DNA of 64,000 nt from Cylicocyclus nassatus. Its lineage: Eukaryota; Nematoda; Chromadorea; Rhabditida; Strongylidae. The stretch covers positions 4,354,232-4,418,231 of the forward strand of contig CATQJL010000326.1 of the NCBI GenBank assembly GCA_958299035.1. Direction: 5' to 3'. The notes below the pieces were generated by a model. That model ran no database searches and was not told the origin of the DNA. It saw nothing but the letters and a program-made list of their open reading frames with translations. Shown here piece after piece: positions 61,052 through 64,000 of the stretch; within the stretch, counting starts at the first letter, position 1, and every line of letters starts with the position of its first letter. Both the position numbers and the translations under genes were made by a program.

Positions 61052-61440
61052 CCTAGGGCCTTAGGCAGTACTCGCATTACTCGCGCGATGTAGCTGCGCG
61101 CACGATCCGGCAATGCTCGGGGTGTCCAGCTCGTGCCAACGCCGTTCCAACTGCATTATTCCATCTCAGAATTGTCAGAACTGTGTTAGCGGTGGGAATC
61201 GATCAAAACTCGGTATAATCGCTTGGGTTCCGGCATGGCGATAGCACGGCACTGTAACGACGCTGGCAGAGCGCCGACAACTCAGACGAAGCCCACATTA
61301 AATGCGCAAAACTCGGTACACAGCTCACAAACTTTATGAGTCACAAAATTCTGAAATCCACGCATTCTGGTTTATACCATTTGGCCAATAGCCAAATCGC
61401 GTGCCTACCGCGATCGCGCGAGGTATTTTCCAGGCCTAGG
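61052..61440. mobile_element. GGCATAC-type element, copy 4, with a GTGCCAGC-type repeat inside
   Basis: CCTAGGGCCTTAGGCAGTAC at the left and GAGGTATTTTCCAGGCCTAGG at the right are diverged inverted ends. Inside, 61128-61275 carries GTGCCAACGCCGTTCCAAC and an inverted GCACGGCACTGTAACGACG segment of the same loose family as 19562-19652 and 22819-22912. Confidence 0.5.
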
Positions 61441-62906
61441 AGAAGAAGAAAAGAATGAGGTGAAGTTGGGTAACGGCTATATTTGGCGTCATTCTCACAA
61501 ACGTAAAAAAAAACAGGGGCGGAGCTCTGTATTTGCCCCTAAATAAGCAGACTCTTTCAAATATCTCTCTGTTAGACAAATTTATCAAAGTTGTTGAAAT
61601 GTTTGAAATCTAATCAGTATTTTACTGGCTCGATTGTGAAGTGTGTGTTAATTGGAATCACCTGCTCGTAATAAAATTTTCTCTTCAATTATCTTATTCT
61701 TCAAAACAAGAGCGTGTAAATATGTTTATTAAGCTTTCTATTTGTCATTATATAAAGCAATGATGGTCATTCAATGTTGTATTCTTTACAGTTTGATGCA
61801 AAAAATGACCACTGCTTGAAGTTATTCCATAAGCCCCTTTCAAGTTATTCTTTTATGGAACTTACAAATTTTAAAGACTATGATAAAAAACACGGAATTT
61901 TCGAAGCTGAGCGGAAGAATTGTTATCGATAGGTTTTTTCGACCAGCTATATTTTTCTACGAAATACAAGTTGCTGGCTTTTAGAACGAAGCTCGAAAAG
62001 AACTCTTTAATGCTTAATTACAGAAGACTTATGCTGCAAACTTGCTGCAGTTTATCTCTTTCTTCGAGCTTCTCTGTAATTCGATAGGCGGTAGTCTCAC
62101 GTTTGCACAGCTGCTTTCTATTTAAGTTTGGTTTCTTTTCAAGTCTTATTGTACTCCGTATTGTTACCAGGGTTGCTTTAACGATACCGTCAAGAAAAGG
62201 CGCTCTCCTGAGCTTTTGCAGCTCAACTTTTTGAGTATTAAGAATTCAAATAAGGATTAATTGGACAACAGATTTTCGCATTGATATATCTGCATCCTGT
62301 TGAATCTTTTGAAAATTTATTGATTTTATTGGAATATCAATAAAAAAACGACTAGTACGATTTTCCGAGCTTTCCGTCTACGGGGCTCGGGTTATTTAAT
62401 GCAGAAAATTTTCCGTGAGTTCTTAGGGTTGAAGAAAAAAGCAAATTTCTTTTTTTTTCGATTGTATCCTAAATACTTTGTTGATAAACAAGGTGTTTTT
62501 TCCAAATTTGGAAGGAAAACATCCAAATAACAATGGTAACTCCATTCTTTTGTGCTTGCAACTAGCCACACATGCAAAAGCCTTTGCAAGCTGCTAAGCA
62601 AAATTATCATTGCTGAATAAATAATTTATCTCTTCGAATCTGCAAGTAATGTTATATGTAGTGCTCAGGGTTGCTGGATATCGTGTAAAAATAAATAAAT
62701 AAATAAATAAATACTACTGAGGGGAACGTTGTCTGCTACACGTCGCTGAAAGAAAAAGCTAACCTCTAAGGATCTGTCGGGTGTGGTCGCTACTGGGTGC
62801 CCGTATGTGAAAATTCTACCTTGTAGAAAAGTTCCGTCTATCATCACGCTTTTATATAAATCTGGCTATTTGTGCTGCTTATCTAAACCTAATGCTCATT
62901 GCCCAG

Positions 62907-63982
62907 GAACAGCTCATATGATTCAATCACGTCTAAGAAGCTCATCTCCAAACCTTCACCCAAACCGTGAGCGAACCGCGGAGGCTGCTTGTTTAACACG
63001 AAAAGATTACGATCTGGGCGAAAGCTTGGAGCTGAATTCCTCGGCTACGAATGAACAAGTGAGTTGCCGCTAGGGCAGCGGTTTAATTAAAGCCTCTTCA
63101 TCATTTTCACACACGAAGCCTATGTACTCACATTTGTTTGAGTATCTGCCTTTATAGGTAGATGTTTCTGAAGTCACATCCCCGAAATTCTCAGGAAACG
63201 AATGTGTGAAACATTTTGCAAACGCTTATTATATGAAAGTAGCACTAGAGTCGTGCATCATAAATCTGCTTTGGGTGTTCATTAGTGAAGCTTCTCTGCT
63301 CTGCCACAGATTCAGATTGTCATAAAAAACGAGAAAATTGAGACGCATACGTGAGCAATGAGTGAGCAGCGACGAGCCCGGTCGCGAAGTGTTTGTCGGT
63401 GCCGCTGATTCCACTTCGTCTCTCCTAATTTTGTCAACGTCCAAATAGCATTTTCAGTGGATTTTGTGGTCTCTTTCGTGCACTTCCTTGTTTATCTGAA
63501 CTGAGAATTTGTCAGTTTTCTCATAATTCCTTCGTTGAAGAAAACTTCACAAAGTTTTGACTTCAGCTAATCTTTTCTCATAAATAACCACGAGAAAATC
63601 GACATTCATTACGCAAGTATTCTATTCTATGCTATTATTATCATAAAATTATCAGCTTATCCTATTCTAAAATACATTTCAAAGAATATAGAAGAGGAAA
63701 AACATTGGTAGCGGCAGAAAAAAGTCAGAGAAAAATGGAAAATTTTAATGTGTTACCAAAAGTTTTTGGCCATTAGTGCTCTTATGCAGTGGATAGACCT
63801 TTATATATGTCGTAAGTGTATCGTCAATTTTAGTCCTCTGAAACTTTCCGAAAAAATAGAAGAAAGTAATATAAATTATCCGCTTGTCTAATATTGAGTT
63901 GTCTCATAATTAATGCATGTTTTTCATTTCAGCTTCTGATCAAGATAATTTTTTCCCAAATCCATCTTTTCAAGCTCAATAG
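62907..63982 (+). CDS. Last three exons of an unrecognised gene (5' part not found)
   Basis: Three exons join in phase: 62907-63058 (TAHMIQSRLRSSSPNLHPN ... LELNSSATNEQ), 63158-63203 (VDVSEVTSPKFSGNE) and 63933-63982 (SSDQDNFFPNPSFQAQ then TAG). Donors are GTGAGT and GTGTGA; acceptors are CCCAG, TATAG and TTTCAG. The encoded tail of about 82 residues is polar, Ser/Asn-rich and probably disordered. I do not recognise the family. The first exon listed starts in the middle of a codon, so coding exons must lie upstream, possibly across a long intron. Support comes from consistent phase and splice sites only, and the second donor is weak. Confidence 0.4.
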
Positions 63983-64000
63983 AAACTTAAGCAAACAGCA

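Larger units (their letters stand above)
58520..62906. other. Region without a recognisable gene, with repeats
   Basis: It holds a short degenerate tandem run (GGAATCACAGAAATCA-like, about 58855-58918), two GGCATAC-type inverted repeats (60333-60554 and 61052-61440) and an AAAT microsatellite (about 62686-62713). Upstream exons of the gene ending at 63982 may lie here but were not identified. Confidence 0.45.

Noticed and set aside
63080..63092. GGTTTAATTA resembling the start of the SL1 leader
   Set aside because: Only the first ten bases match; no leader continuation, stem-loops or Sm-like site follow.

Overview
The window is nuclear DNA from a nematode, most likely a parasitic strongylid (hookworm-like) rather than Caenorhabditis itself. 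Evidence: genes are split by introns with nematode-type TTTCAG or TTTTAG acceptors; a complete UNC-18 (588 residues) and RPL-35 (123 residues) read as close relatives of the C. elegans proteins; a nematode-type trehalose-6-phosphate phosphatase (GOB-1) is present; and introns are long and packed with inverted-repeat transposons. The species cannot be fixed from sequence alone.

The gene-bearing part is about 0.5-37.4 kb. In order: an unrecognised 388-residue protein with a zinc-ribbon-like Cys cluster and a C-terminal membrane anchor (+, 508-5094); gob-1 (-, 6852-9770) with an apparent 2-base frame break; about 6 kb without a recognisable gene; an F-box protein (+, 15683-19836); a secreted Ser/Thr-rich mucin with thirteen 13-residue repeats and a C-terminal PAN/apple-like module (+, 22352-27710); rpl-35 (-, 28102-30467); and unc-18 (-, 33747-37373). 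The first and second genes, and the mucin and rpl-35, are convergent pairs. The end of one more gene (+, 62907-63982) lies at the right edge. Its upstream exons were not found.

From about 39 kb to 62 kb the window is mainly a graveyard of transposable elements: GC-rich fold-back elements nested in one another (39.0-42.4 kb), a decayed tandem satellite (42.57-43.3 kb), a repeat pair with long G tracts, a Tc1/mariner transposase relic (48.0-48.4 kb), and TA-flanked elements with long terminal inverted repeats.

The most unusual region is 49.9-51.9 kb. A TA-flanked inverted-repeat element there carries three copies of a cassette of about 125 bases laid out like a spliced-leader RNA. It has a near-copy of the 22-base nematode SL1 leader, an immediate GT donor, two stem-loops, an Sm-like site and a perfect 3' hairpin. 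One helix varies between copies in a way that keeps pairing. This looks like an SL RNA gene captured by, or evolved into, a mobile element. Whether any copy is transcribed is unknown.
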